In this document: one piece after another, positions 50,760-63,835 of the stretch
Layout: every line of letters starts with the position of its first letter
Numbering within the stretch: position 1 is the first letter of the stretch
Source: Elephas maximus indicus
Lineage: Eukaryota > Chordata > Mammalia > Proboscidea > Elephantidae
Assembly: GCF_024166365.1 (NCBI RefSeq)
Contig: NC_064819.1
Location: forward strand, 146,840,793-146,904,792
DNA length: 64,000 bases
Direction of reading: 5' to 3'
Program-made: the position numbers and the translations under genes
The notes under the pieces: model-generated
The model's input: the letters and a program-made list of their open reading frames with translations, nothing else
Database searches by the model: none
Told to the model about the DNA's origin: nothing

Positions 50760-50912
50760 AGGGCAGGTGGCAGTTTAGCATCCTCTATGAGAAACCAGCT
50801 CCAGAATTTTCATCTAATAGTGAAACAAGCCTTTTAACTTTCCAACAATGCAATTGTAATGTTACCTCCATGTTCTTGTGTTATATTATTTGAAAACTAC
50901 TTACCGTAAGTT

Positions 50913-50918
50913 AATAAA
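50913..50918 (+). terminator. RWDD2A: RWDD2A polyadenylation signal candidate (distal)
   Basis: AATAAA 215 bases after the stop codon, in an AT-rich tract. Confidence 0.45.
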
Positions 50919-50959
50919 AAGTATCAATTTAACCAGTGAAGCTGATTGATTAAAGAGAA

Positions 50960-51995
50960 GTCCAAAGCCCACAGTTAATGTCAAAAATCAAATTGCAGTT
51001 ACGAATTCACAATATGAATAACGTTGCTTCCTTTCATGATGCTAGCACGCAGGTGACAGACCAAGTATTCATTCATTATTGACGATGAATTCTAAATCTA
51101 GTTTAAAATAAGAACACAGAACTTCTTGCTCAAAATTTTAAACCCCTATTTTGAGTTTTTTAGCAAAACTTGACCCTGCCTGTAATGGCAGAGGGATCAT
51201 AGTGATTCATAATGATGAAGTCACAAGAGTAATTAATGTACACATAATGCTGTGTCTGGGCTAGTTATGTCACTTAGTTAATGATAGTAAGGATAATAAT
51301 ACCAGTATTCTTAGTTGGATCCTTATCCACAAAAATGTAAATGGCTTATTATCTACAAAGTGTTTGCCTAATTTCATCCCACTTTGGCTTGTGTGCCAGT
51401 GTACATTACTGCCTAAGGCAAGAAGTGTTGAATGGGGACCAGCTGGGATGGCTCTGCACCATCACCTTATTGGGAAAAATAATCACACTTTACATTTTGG
51501 TGATAAGCCACTGCCAACTCTTCTGAAAATTCCAAGCTCCACAGGTTTTTATACCTTTTTCCAAATGAGAGAACTCAAATAGGAGATTATTTAATGATAA
51601 AACCCCCTAGTTAAGTAGCTCTTCTATAGCTTTTCATTACAAAGAATCCATCCTTCCCTGAGAATTCCTGGCAGCATCTCCACAACTTTCTCTGGTTTCC
51701 ACGGTCTCTCCTTAGCTACTGCTGCCTTTCCCCAGGGAGCATTTCATTCTCTTGCTGGGTCCCCTACCACTTCAGTCAGGCACTGCATTGATATCCTGGA
51801 CCTTCAGATTGCCAAAGCTGAGTGCTGGGATTTAGTAACGTAGAGGGGAATGCCTAGCTCCTTATTTTATACTATAGTCTCTTAGAAGGATGCCCAAACA
51901 GCTATGTGTACACCGGGAGTTTACAGAATTGATAAAACAGTACATTCTGTGTCTAGGATACAGATGTGTACCATTTGATGAGGTAGAGTACATAA
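50960..51995. other. Intergenic, no gene seen
   Basis: Only short chance reading frames; no clear splice-bounded coding exon or named repeat recognised. Confidence 0.5.
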
Positions 51996-51997
51996 CT

Positions 51998-52273
51998 GCT
52001 CCTGTAAAGATGTGCAGCCTTGGAAACTGTATGGAGCAGTTTTGCTCTCTCCTATAGGGTCACTAGGAAACCCTGGTGGCGTAGTGGTTAAATGCTACAA
52101 CTGCTAACCAGAGGGTCAGCAGTTCAAATCCACCAGGTGCTCCTTGGAAACTCTGGTGCAATTCTCCCCTGTCCTGTGGGGTCACTGAGTTGGAATTGAC
52201 TATGGCAATGGGTTTGGTTTTTGGTATAGGGTCACTACGAGTTGGAATCGACTCGACAGCAATGGTTTTTTGT
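51998..52273 (+). repeat. AfroSINE-type SINE (longer subtype) split by another SINE
   Basis: The outer copy is 51998-52065 plus 52225-52273: TGTAAAGATGTGCAGCCTTG before the insertion and GAATCGACTCGACAGCAATG after it. Confidence 0.8.
52066..52224 (+). repeat. AfroSINE-type SINE nested in another, 13-bp target duplication
   Basis: Forward copy from GGAAACCCTGGTGGCGTAGT to GGCAATGGGTTTGG. It is flanked by tatagggtcacta at 52053-52065 and 52225-52237. Confidence 0.88.
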
Positions 52274-52279
52274 TTGTTT

Positions 52280-53530
52280 AACCACCGAGTCAAAATATAG
52301 AACATACGTGTTACCCAAACGGTATTCTGGAGCAATTTTCGATAATTTTTCTGAATCTACTTTTTACATTCCCAATATAAGCATGTGGTGATACTTTTTT
52401 TTCCTTCTCAGAAGTGTTAATAGACATTAATTATGAGAGAAGTATAGATTTTGTAGAAAAAATATATACATATATAATTCAAACCTCAGCCTTGACTGCT
52501 AGTTCTGTTTGCCCACCTGACAGGAGACCATATAGCCTCTTCCCCATGCACGCGTGTGCACACAAACACACACACGCATGAGTGTATACATACACTTGAT
52601 AAGCCAACAGACCATAGCACAGGGACTACTAAACATTCTTGTATTAAATCAGAAATAATGTCTGTGAACTGGAGTCTCCGTACATGACTGCTTACATGCC
52701 ACCCCAACTCAGAAATTGAGAAGGCTTAGAGGTTGCCTATCTGAGGTCTTCACAGAAGTGTCTTGAACAGCCCAATTCTCTCATTTTCTTTTATCTCAGG
52801 TAGCCCAGTAGTAAGCAAAAAGAATAGTTATTTTCTGAGGAGGTCATGATTTTGCTAAAAAATCATGGTTCCATACCTGATTTACCACGGAAACTCTGAG
52901 CCCATTGGACCTCCCTTATAAGGTCCACATGGTGGAACTACTTTTACTACAGCCTGAACCAGCTGGAGAGAACTCTCTTTCTGAGCCCAGTCAAAGCATT
53001 TGGATTAACCTACAAATGGGGTGGAGCAGCAAGCCCAGTATTCAAATAAGATCACCACATACTGAAGTTCTCCTTAGTGGTAGGACAAACAAAGCACACA
53101 GTTTGTTCCTCACTTTGAGGAAACATCTCAACATGCACCAGAAAAAAGGTGACTTGAGTTGGCAGGATCTTGTGCTTTCATGGGGTTTTTCTTCTGCTCT
53201 GTGGCATAAGTGTGCCTTATCAGACATATCATCAGTGTGTTGGCCAGCATGATGGTAAGATGATCAAGGTCTTTTATTAAGTATTATATTCAGGCACAAA
53301 GAGGGTTAATGTAACACTGAAAAATGGCAATCAGTGTATTGCTGCTTATAGACAGAGTGAGCAAACTGCTTCAGATGCTATTACTAGAATAAAAAGCAGG
53401 GGGGATGGGGAAGCATTGATGAAATCAATACCTACTTACTGATTTGCCCCAGGAAAGAGAATTTGTCTGACAGCAGCTACAGTTGGAATCATCATCTGAT
53501 TAAGTTTATGAATATGTGCTATCACATAAA
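52280..53530. other. Intergenic, no gene seen
   Basis: Includes an alternating ACACAC stretch near 52558-52580 and AT-rich tracts. A 115-codon open frame at 52905-53252 has no recognisable domain and is probably chance. Confidence 0.45.
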
Positions 53531-53675
53531 CAAAACCAACCAAACTAAACCCATTGCTGTTTAGTTGATTCCAACTCATAGCCACCCTATAGGACAGAGT
53601 AGAACTGCCCCATAGAGTTTCTAAGAAGCAGCTGGGGGATTTGAACTGCTGGCCTTTTTGTTAGCGGCCAATCAT
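53531..53675 (-). repeat. AfroSINE-type SINE
   Basis: Inverted copy CCCATTGCTGTTTAGTTGAT to GCGGCCAATC, missing the head. Confidence 0.8.
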
Positions 53676-55373
53676 GTTAAATCCAGATGTGGTAAGAATC
53701 AACACCCCTGCTACTTTTAAAACTTTTAATGATGGGACTTATCTCTGCAAGTCATTCTTTTCACTAATTGTATAAAAAAACCACTTGAATTCCTGAGGAG
53801 GCAGGGCCAAGATGGCTGACTAGGTAGAAGCTACCTTGGATCCCTCTTGCAACAAAGACTCGGAAAAACAAGTGAATTGATCACATACATGACAATCTAC
53901 AAACCCTGACCATCAAACACAGATCTAAAGAGTTGACCTGAGTGACAGAGACTGAGAACGAACTACCACGGGGAAGCAGCGAATGTTTTCAGAGCCTGGA
54001 GCCAGCGTCCCAGTCAGGAAACCTTGGCGCCAGGCTTTGGACTGGGCACAGGGGAGCTGAGCATGGCATCCTAAGATGACACAAACATGGGATGCAGCCC
54101 TAGCCCCCAGAAGTGACCTTGGGGGAAGCCCAGCCAGTGCATATAGGCAGCGCAGCGACGTGGCTGACAGGAGGAGAAGTCACCGGGAGCCAGCAACTGG
54201 TTTTGGAGCTTGGAGTGTGGTGTCCCAGCTGGGGAAACTGGCACTGGGCTTTGGACTGGGAGCGGAGGAACCGACCACGGCTTCTGAGACAGCACAAGCA
54301 CAGGACGCGGGCCTCACCCTCAGGGGCAATCTCGACCCAGCCAACGCACACAGGCTACACACCCCTCGGGAATCTCAGATAAAGCAGTCATCACCAAGCA
54401 AGATAAGTAACTCTGTCTATATTCCGGAGTGCTACACTCTCCTATCTATCTGATCCCTCCCCTCCCCTTCCCAGGCAGCTTCATTAACATTGGAATTTCC
54501 TGAGCCAGAGAGTGAAGTGCTCTGTGGTTTTTTGTTTGTTTGTTTGTTTGTTTTGTCTTTTCCTAACCCATTCTCCTGGCCTGAAAGAAGCAGCTACAAA
54601 AAACCCAGGGACCAAAAATCCTTCCCTGACTTCCCAAAATTGGACTAAAAATACACAACCAGCTCCAGCTGAGCATTTGAGATCCACAGTCTTGGGCTTT
54701 CATCCCTTCAGGGAACAAGGTGGCTATTATAATGCAAAGGCAATTCTGATAGGGATCTGACTGTAATTGTTTTAGCAGATTACTGGAAAGACAAGTTTCC
54801 CAGGTCTGATATCTCTGCGTATTAAACAGAGCCCTCACTGACCCACAACAGGGAACTGAGGGCTGAAGCTCCCCCCCCAGACCACCTAGCCTCCTGCCAT
54901 AGGGGTCTGAGGATGGTGACACCTATGAATCTGTAGAGGTACTTGCATTGGGTGCCTAAGGTACAGCTGCAGAGCCCACCCACCAAAGTGCTTTAGGAAT
55001 AGAGACACACCTACCTCACTGGTACTTGGGGGAAGCCTGTCAGCATCCTGCCCCCCCCAGAGTGTGACCCCCTGTTGCTACTAGAATCTGGTGCACACAA
55101 CTATCACCACTACTCCTCTAGGTGGATAGGTGACAGTCTGCACCACACACTTGGTGACCCAAAATCAGATTCTACTCAAGAATACTGCATGGACTCTTAG
55201 GCTTATATATCTGGTGACAGCCCTAACCACCTGGTAATAGGACATAAGTGATTCAAGGGCTACAACAATCAAGAGAGCGCAATCTAGTAGCCCATCCATG
55301 TATATTGAAAGAAAACAAAACAAGATAAGACTAAGTGAGCAAATATAAAATAAATCATTACAATATCTTAGAG

Positions 55374-56171
55374 ATGGCTCGGAGACAGCAGTTGATATCA
55401 AACCACATAAAGAAGCAGACCATGATTGCTTCTACAACTCCCCAAACTAAAGAATCAAAATCTTTCCCAAATGAAGATACAATCCTGGAATTGCCACATG
55501 CAGAATATAAAAAACTAATTTACAGAATGCTTCAAGACATCAGGGATGACCTCGGAAATGAAATAAGGCAATCTACAGAAAAAGCCAAGGAACACACTGA
55601 TAAAGCAGTTGAAGAAATCAAAAAGATTATTCAAGAACATAGTGGAAAAATTAGTAAACTGCAAGAATCCATAGAGAGACAGCATTCAGAAATCCAAAAG
55701 ATTAACAGTAAAATTACAGAATTAGACAACTCAATAGGAAGTCAGAGGAGCAGACTCGAGCAATTGGAATGCAGAGTGGGGGATCTGGAGGACAAGGGAA
55801 TTGACACAATATAGTTCAAGGGAATTGACACCAATATAGCTGAAAAAAAATCAGATAAAAGAATTAAAAAAAATGAAGAAACCCTAAGAATCATGTGGGA
55901 CTCTATCAAGAAGAATAACTTGCGTGTGATTGGAGTCCCAGAACAGGGAGGGATAACAGAAAATACAGACAGAATAGTTGAAGATGTGTTGGCAGAAAAC
56001 TTCCCTGACATCATGAAAGATGAAAGGATATCTATCCAAGATGCTCATCGAACCCCATATAAGATTGATCCCAAAAGAAAATCACCAAGACATATTATCA
56101 TCAAACTTGCCAAAACCAAAGATAAAGAGAAAATTTTAAAAGCAGCCAGGGATAAAAGAAAGGTCTCCTAA
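55374..56171 (+). pseudogene. L1 ORF1 (coiled coil plus RNA-binding part), interrupted
   Basis: ATG at 55374 gives 146 codons rich in K/E/Q heptads (EEIKKIIQEHSGKISKLQES), the trimerising coiled coil. TAG at 55812-55814 stops it. The stop lies in a 24-bp direct duplication. The same frame then reopens with LRIMWDSIKKNNLRVIGVPE (RNA-recognition part) to a stop at 56169-56171. The last domain is in another frame. Confidence 0.75.
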
Positions 56172-56880
56172 AAAGGAGAATCAATAAGTTCAGACTACTA
56201 AGCAGAAACCATGCAGTCAAGAAGGCAATGGGATGACATATATAGAGCACTGAAGGAGAAAAAAATGCCAGCCAAGGATCATATATCCAGCAAAACTCTG
56301 TCTCAAATATGAAGGCGAAATTAAAACATTTACAGATAAACACAAGCTTAGAGAATTTGCAAAAACCAAACCAAAGCTGCAAGAAATAATAAAGGAAATT
56401 GTTTGGTCAGAAAATCAATAATATCAGATACCAGCACAACACAAGGTCACAGAACAGAACATCCTGATATCAACTCAAATAGGGAAATCACAAAAACAAA
56501 TTAAGATTAATTTTAAAAAGAAAAAAATGCTCAAAACAGGGAATCATTGAAGTCAATATGTAAAAGATCACAGTAATCAAAAAGAGGGACTAAATACAAG
56601 AAGCATAGAACTGCCATATGGAGAGGGAAATGAGGCGATATAGGACAATACAAGTTAGGTTTTTACTTAGAAAAATCGGGGTAAATATTAAGGTAACCAC
56701 AAAGAGGTATAACAACTCCATAACTCAAAATAAAAACCAAGAAAAACATAACAACTCAGCAAACATAAATTCAACTACTATGAAAATGAGGAACACACAA
56801 TTTACAAAGAAAAACTTCTCAGCACAAAAAAGTAAGTGGAAAAATGAAATTGTCAACAACACACACAAAAAGGCATCAAA

Positions 56881-57939
56881 ATGACAGCACTAAACACATA
56901 CTTATCTATAATTACACTGAATGTAAATGGACTAAATGCACCAATAAAGAAACAGAGAGTCTCAGACTGGATAAAGAAACACGATCTGTCTATATGCTGC
57001 CTACGAGAGACACACCTTAGACTTAGAGACACAAACAAACTAAAACTCAAAGGATGGAAAAAAATATATCGAGCAAACAACAAGCAAAAAAGAGCAGGAG
57101 TAGCAATATTAATTTCTGACAAAATAGACTTTAAAGTTAAATCCACCACAAAGGATAAAGAAAGACACTACATAATGATTAAAGGGACAATTGACCAGGA
57201 AGATATAACCATATTAAATATTTATGCACACAATGACAGGGCTGCAAGATACGTAAAACAAACTTTAGCAGAACTGAAAAGTGAGATAGACACCTCCACA
57301 ATTACAGTAGGAGACTTCAACACACCACTTTCAGAGAAGGGCAGGACTTTCAGTAAGAAGCTCAGTAGAGACACAGAAGACCTAATGGCTACAATCAACC
57401 AATTTGACCTCATAGACTTATACAGAACACTCCACCCAACAGCTGCAAAGTATACTTTTTTTTCTAGTGCACATGGAACATTCTCTAGAGTAGACCACAC
57501 ATTAGGTCATAAAACAAACCTTTGCAGAATCCAAAACATCGAAATATTACAAAGCATTTTCTCAGACCACAAGGCCATAAAAGTGGAAATCAATAACAGA
57601 AAAATCAGGGAAAAGAAATCAAATACTTGGAAACTGAACAATACCCTGCTCATAAAAGAGTGGGTTATAGAAGACATTAAGGAAGGAATAAAGAAATTCA
57701 TAGAATGCAACGAGAATGAAAACACTTCCTATCAAAACCTCTGGGACACAGCAAAAACAGTGCTCAGAGGTCAATTTATATCGATAAATGCACACATACA
57801 TAAAGAGGAAAGAGCCAAAATCAGAGAACTGTCCCTACAACTTGAACAAATAGAAAGTGAGCAACAAAAGAATCCCTCAGGCACCAGAAGAAAACAAATA
57901 ATAAAAATTAGAGCTGAACTAAATGAATTAAAAATTTAG
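56881..57939 (+). pseudogene. L1 ORF2 endonuclease domain, open 352 codons
   Basis: Starts MTALNTYLSIITLNVNGLN. The apurinic-endonuclease-type residues are all visible: Asn14, Glu43 in RETHL, the GDFN motif, and SDH near residue 230. A TAG at 57937 marks a one-base frameshift before the sequence continues toward RT. Confidence 0.8.
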
Positions 57940-58666
57940 AGAACAGAAAAACGATTGAAAGAATTAACAAAGCCAAAAGCTGGTTCTTTGAAAAAATTAA
58001 CAAAATTGATAAATCACTGGCCAGACTGACTAAAGAAATACAGGAAAGGAAACAAATAACCCGAATAAGAAACGAGATGGGCCATATCACAACAGACCCA
58101 ACTGAAATTAAAAGAATCATACCAGATTATTATGAAAAGTTGTACTCTAACAAATTTGCAAACCTAGAAGAAATGGATGAATTCCTAGAAAAACACTACC
58201 TACCTAACTAACACAATCAGAAGTAGAACAACTAAATAGACCCATAACAAAAAAAGAGATTGAAAAGGTAATCAAAAAACTCCCAACAAAAAAAAAAGCC
58301 CTGGCCCGGACGGCTTCACTGCAGAGTTCTACCAAAATTTCAGAGAAGAGTTAACACCACTACTACTAAAGGTATTTCAAAGCATAGAAAATGAGGGAAT
58401 ACTACCTAACTCATTCTATGAAGCCACCATATCCCTGATACCAAAACCAGGTAAAGACATCACAAAAAAAGAAAATTACAGACCTATATCCCTCATGAAC
58501 ATAGATGCAAAAATCCTCAACAAAATTGTAGCCAATAGAATTCAACAACATATCAAAAAAATAATCCAACATGACCAAGTGGGATTTATACCAGGTATGC
58601 AAGGTAGCTTTAATATTAGAAAAACCATTAATGTAATCCACCATATAAATAAAAGACAAAAACCAC

Positions 58667-59917
58667 ATGATCTTATCAATTGATGCAGAAAAGGCATTTG
58701 ACAAAGTCCAACACCCATTCATGATAAAAACTCTCAGCAAAATAGGAATGGAAGGAATATTCCTCAACATAATAAAGGGCATCTATACAAAGCCAACAGC
58801 CAACATCACTCTAAATGGAGAGAGCCTGAAAGCATTTCCCTTGAGAAAGGGAACCAGACAAGGATGCCCTTTATCACCATTCTTATTCAACATTGTGCTA
58901 GAGGTCCTAGCCAAAGCAATTAGGCTAGACAAAGAAATAAAGGGCATCCGGATTGGCAAGGAAGAAGTAAAATTATCTCTATTTGCAGATGACATCATCT
59001 TATACACAGAAAACCCTAAGGAATCCTCCAGAAAACTACTGAAACTAATAGAGTTTGGCAGAGTCTCAGGTTATAAGATAAACATACAAATATCACTTGG
59101 ATTCCTCTACATCAACAAAAAGAACATCGAACAGGAAATCACCAAATCAATACCATTAACAGTAGCTCCCAAGAAGATAAAATACTTAGGAATAAATCTT
59201 ACCAAAGATGTAAAAGCCCTATACAAAGAAAACCGCAAAGTACTAGTGCAAGAAACTAAAAAGGATCTACGTAAGTGGAAAAACATACCTTGCTCATGGA
59301 TAGGAAGACTTAACATAGTAAAAATGTCTACTCTACGAAAACCCATCTATACATACAATGCACTTCTGATCGAAATTCCAATGACATTTTTTAATGTGAC
59401 GGAGAAACAAATCACCAACTTCATATGGAAGGGAAAGAAGCCCCAGATAAGTAGAGCACTACTGAAAAAGAAGAAGAAAGTGGGAGGCTTCACTCTACCT
59501 GATTTTAGAACCTATTATACAGCCACAGTAGTCAAAACAGCCTGGTACTGGTACAACAACAGGCACATAGACCAATGGAACATAACTGAGAACCCAGATA
59601 TAAATCCATCCACATATGAGCAGCTGTCATTTGACAAAGGCCCAGTGTCAGTTAATTGGGGAAAAGATAGTCTTTTTAACAAATGGCGCTGGCATACCTG
59701 GATGTCCATTTGCAAAAAAATGAAACAGGACCCATACCTCATACCATGCACAAAAACTAACTCCAAGTGGATCAAAGACCTAAACATAAAGACTAAAACG
59801 ATAAAGATCATGGAAGAAAAAATAGGGACAACGTTAGGAGCCCTAATACAAGGCATAAACAGAATACAAACATTACCAAAAATGACGAAGAGAAACCAGA
59901 TAACTGGGAGCTCCTAA
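58667..59917 (+). pseudogene. L1 ORF2 reverse-transcriptase domain, open 416 codons
   Basis: Includes [40 protein letters not shown] and the catalytic LFADDIILY, with FADD at 58982-58993. It is separated from the endonuclease frame by about four small frameshifts between 57936 and 58670, and a further shift near 59920 removes the C-terminal part. Confidence 0.8.
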
Positions 59918-60036
59918 AAATCAAACACCTATGCTCATCTAAAGACTTCACCGAAAGAGTAAAAAGACCACCTACAGATTAGGAAAAAATTTTCAGCTAT
60001 GACATCTCCGACCAGCGCCTGATCTCCAAAATCTAT

Positions 60037-60564
60037 ATGATTCTGTTAAAACTCAACCACAAAAAGACAGACAACCCAATCAAAAAGTGGGCAAAGGATA
60101 CGAACACACACTTCACTAAAGAAGATATTCAGGCAGCTAACAGATACATGAGAAAATGCTCTCGATCATTAGCCATTAGAGAAATGCAGATTAAAACTAT
60201 GATGAGATTCCATCTCACTCCAATAAGGCTGGCATTAATCCAAAAAACACAAAATAATAAATGTTGGAGAGGCTGCGGAGAGATTGGAACTCGTATACAC
60301 TGCTGGTGGGAATGTCAAATGGTACAACCACTTTGGAAATCTATCTGGCGTTTTCTTAAAAAGTTAGAGATAGAACTACCATACAACCCAGAAATCCCAC
60401 TCCTTGGAATATACCCTAGAGAAATAAGAGCCTTCACACAAACAGATATATGCACACCCATGTTTACTGCAGCACTGTTTACAATAGCAAAAAGCTGGAA
60501 GCAACCAAGGTGTCCATCAAGGAATGAATGGTTAAATAAATTATGGTATATTCACACAATGTAA
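60037..60564 (+). pseudogene. L1 ORF2 C-terminal cysteine-rich region
   Basis: Shows [20 protein letters not shown] and [13 protein letters not shown], ending NKLWYIHTM then TAA. It is in a different frame from the RT part. Confidence 0.75.
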
Positions 60565-61948
60565 TACTACGCATCGATAAAGAGCAGTGAGGAATCTGTG
60601 AAACATTTCATAACATTGAGACACCTGGAAGGCATTATGCTGAGTGAAATTAGTCAGATGCAAAAGAACAAATATTGTATAAGACCACTATTATAAGATC
60701 TTGAGAAATAGTATAAACTGAGAAGAACACATTCTTTTGTGGTTATGAGGGGGGGAGGGAGAGAGGGTGGGAGAGGGTTATTTACTGATTAGATAGTAGA
60801 TAAGAACTGCTTTAGGTGAAGGGAAGGACAATACTCAATACACGGAAGGTCAGCTCAACTGGACTGGGCCAAAAGCAAAGTTTCTGGGATATACTGAATT
60901 CTTCGAAGGTAAGCGGAACAAGGGCAGCGGTTTAGGGACTATGGCTTAAGGGGACTTCTAAGTTAATTGGCAAAATAATTCTGTTATGAAAACATTCTGC
61001 ATCCCACTTTGAAGTGTGGCGTCTGGGGTCTTAAATGCTAACAAGTGGCCATCTAAGATGCATCAATTGGTCTCAACCCACCTGGATCAAAGGAGAATGA
61101 AGAACACCAAGGTCACACGATAACTATGAACCCAAGAAACAGAAAGGGCCTCATGAACCAGAGACTTACATCATCCTGAGACCAGAAGAACTAGATGGTG
61201 CCCAGCCACAACCGATGACTGCCCTGACGGGGAGCACAACAGAGAACCCCTGAGGGAGCAGGAGAACAGTGGGATGCAGACCCCAAATTCTCATAAAAAG
61301 ACCAGACTTAATGGTCTGACTGAGACTAGAAGAATCCTGGTGGTCATGGTCCCCAAGCCTTCTGTTGGCCCAGGACAGGAACCATTCCTGAAGACAACTC
61401 ATCAGACATGGAAGGGACTGGACAATGGGTTGGAGAGGGATGCTGATGAAGAGTGAGCTACTTGTATCAGGTGGAAACTTGAGAGTGTGTTGGTATCTCC
61501 TGTCTGGAGGGGAGATGGGAGGGTAGAGAGGGTTAGAAACTAGCAAAACGGTCATGAAAGGAGAGACCGGAAGGAGGGAGCGAGCTGACTTATTGGGGGA
61601 GAGTAAGTGGGAGTATGGAGTAAGGTGTATATAAGCTTATATGTGACAGACTGACTTGATTTGTAAACTTTCACTTAAAGCACAGTAAAAATTATTTTAA
61701 AAAAACCACTTTGTATTTCCTACCAGAATGACCCTTTATTTGTGTAGCAGGGACCCGTTGTGGGGATATTGCCATAGCTGATGAGGAAATCAATTTTAAC
61801 CCTTCACTCAGGATTTGAGAAAATAACTGGAGGGTGGATCCAGAACTCCCCTGGATCTACCGAGACACAAACTTGAATTATAATCCCATTTATTCATTCC
61901 TATAGCATCACTTTGTCCTGTAGATCATAATGGTTTCAGAGACTTTGC

Positions 61949-63835
61949 TGTTGTTGTTAGGTGCTGTCGAGTTGGTTCCAACTCATAGTGACCCTATGTA
62001 CAACAGAATGAAACCTGTCTGGTCCTGTGCCATCCTCACAACCGCTGTTATGCTGGAGCCCATTGTGCAGCCCCTGTGTCAATCTTGTTGAGGGTCTTCC
62101 TCTTTTTCGCTGACCCTCTACCTTACCAAGCATGATGTCCTTCTCCAGGGACTGGTACCTCCTGATAACATGTCCAATATATGTGAGGCATAGCCTCGCC
62201 ATCCTTGCTTCTAAGGAACATTCTGGTTGTACTTCTTCCAAGACAGATTTGTTCATTCTTTTGGCAGTCTACAGTGTATTCGGCATTCTTCGCCAACACC
62301 ACAATTCAAAAGGCGTCAATTTTTCTTCAGTTTTCCTTATTGTCCAGCTTTCGCATGCATATGAGGTGAATGAAAACACCATGGCTTTGGTCAAGTGCAC
62401 CTTAGTCTTCAAGGTGACATCTTTGCTTTTTAACATTTTCCAGAAGTCGTTTGCAGCAGATTTGCCTAATGTAATGCATCTTTTAATTTCTTGACTGCTC
62501 CATCCATTGGTGTTGATTGTGGATCCAAGTAAAATGAAACTGTTGACAACTTCAACCTTTTCTCCCTTTATCATGGTGTTGCTTATTGGTCCAGTTGTGA
62601 GGATTTCTATTTTATGTTGAGGTGTAATCCATACTGAAGGCTGTGGTCTTTGATCTTCATCAGTAAGTGCTTCAAGTCCCCTTCACTTTCAGCAAGCAAG
62701 GTCGTGTCATCTTCACATCACAGGTTGTTTAATGAGGCTTCCTTCAATCCTGATGCCCTGTTCTTCTTCACATAATCCAGCTTGTCTGATTATTTGCTCA
62801 GCATACAGACTGAATAAGTGTGGTGAAAGGATACAACCCTGACACACATCCTTCCTGACTTTAAACCAATCAGTATCCCCTTGTTCTGTTCCAATGATTG
62901 CCTCTTGATCTATGTACAGGCTCCTCATGAGCACAATTAAGTGTGCTGGAATTTCCATTCTTCAGAGTGTTATCCATAATTCATTATGATCACACAGCTG
63001 AATGCCTTTGTATAGTCAATAAAACACAGGTAAACATCTTTCTGGTATTCTCTGCTTTCAGCCAGGATCCACGTGACATCAGCAATGATATCCCTCGTTC
63101 CATGTCCTCTTCTGAATCCAGCTTGAGTTTCTGGCAGTTCCCTGTCCATGTACTGTTGTAGCTGCTTTTGAATGATCTTCAGCAAAAATTTACTTGCATG
63201 TGATATTAATGATATTGTTCAGTAATTTCCACATTTGATTGGATCACCTTTCTTGGAATAGGTGTAAATATCTCTTTCAGTTGATTGGCCAGGTAGCTGT
63301 CTTCAAAATTTCTTGGCATAGACTAGTGAGCACTTCCAGCACTGCATCCGTTTGTTGAAACATCTCAATTGATATTCCATCAATTCCTGGAGCCTTGTTT
63401 TTCACCAATACCTTCAGTGCAGCTTAGACTTCTTCCTTCAGTACCATTGGTTTCTGATCGTATGCTGCCTCCTGAAATGGTTGAACGTTGACCAATTCTT
63501 TTTGGTGTAATGACTCCATGTATTCCTTCCATCTTCTTTTGATGCTTTGTGGGTCTTTTAATAGTTTCCCTGTAGAAACCTTCAATATTGCAACTGGAAT
63601 TTTTTCTTCAGTTCTTTCAGCTTGAGAAATGCCAATTGTGTTCTTCCCTTTTGGTTTTCTATCTCCGGGTCTTTACACATGTCATTATAATACTTTACTT
63701 TGTCTTCCCGAGCTGCCCTTTGAAATCTTCTGTTCAGCTCTTTTACTTCCTCATTTCTTCCTTTTGCTTTAGCTACTTGACATTGGAGATCAAGTTTCAG
63801 AGTCTCTTCTGACTTCTGTTTTGGTCTTTCCTAAA
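61949..63835 (-). mobile_element. RTE (BovB-like) LINE, 5'-truncated
   Basis: On the minus strand RT pieces read QAGFRRGHGTRDIIADVTWI and YLCFIDYTKAFSCV (63185-62970) and then CQGCILSPHLFSLYAEQIIR (62958-62713). The active-site YADD reads CEDD at 62717-62706. The C-terminal end MNKSVLEEVQPECSLEARMA lies at 62256 downward. The 3' end is CTGTTGTTGTTAGG at 61949. Its 5' break is near 63835. Dead by frameshifts. Confidence 0.85.

Larger units (their letters stand above)
53787..61698 (+). mobile_element. Near-full-length L1 with 13-bp target duplication
   Basis: About 7.9 kb, flanked by aaaaaaaccactt at 53774-53786 and 61699-61711. The 5' UTR (53787-55373) starts close to GCAGGGCCAAGATGGCTGAC. 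ORF1 starts at 55374, ORF2 at 56881, and the 3' UTR (60565-61698) has a G-rich purine tract near 60750-60777. ORF1 has an in-frame stop, and ORF2 is broken by several single-base frameshifts. It is inactive but clearly younger than the copy at 31.6-39.9 kb, whose 3' UTR it matches. Confidence 0.9.

Noticed and set aside
54076-54453. 125-codon open frame
   Set aside because: Inside the 5' UTR of the L1 at 53787; no known L1 ORF0-like or other protein recognised.
57222-57500. Minus-strand frames opposite L1 ORF2 (also 58411-58782 and 59515-59856)
   Set aside because: Shadow frames of the coding strand, with no independent support.
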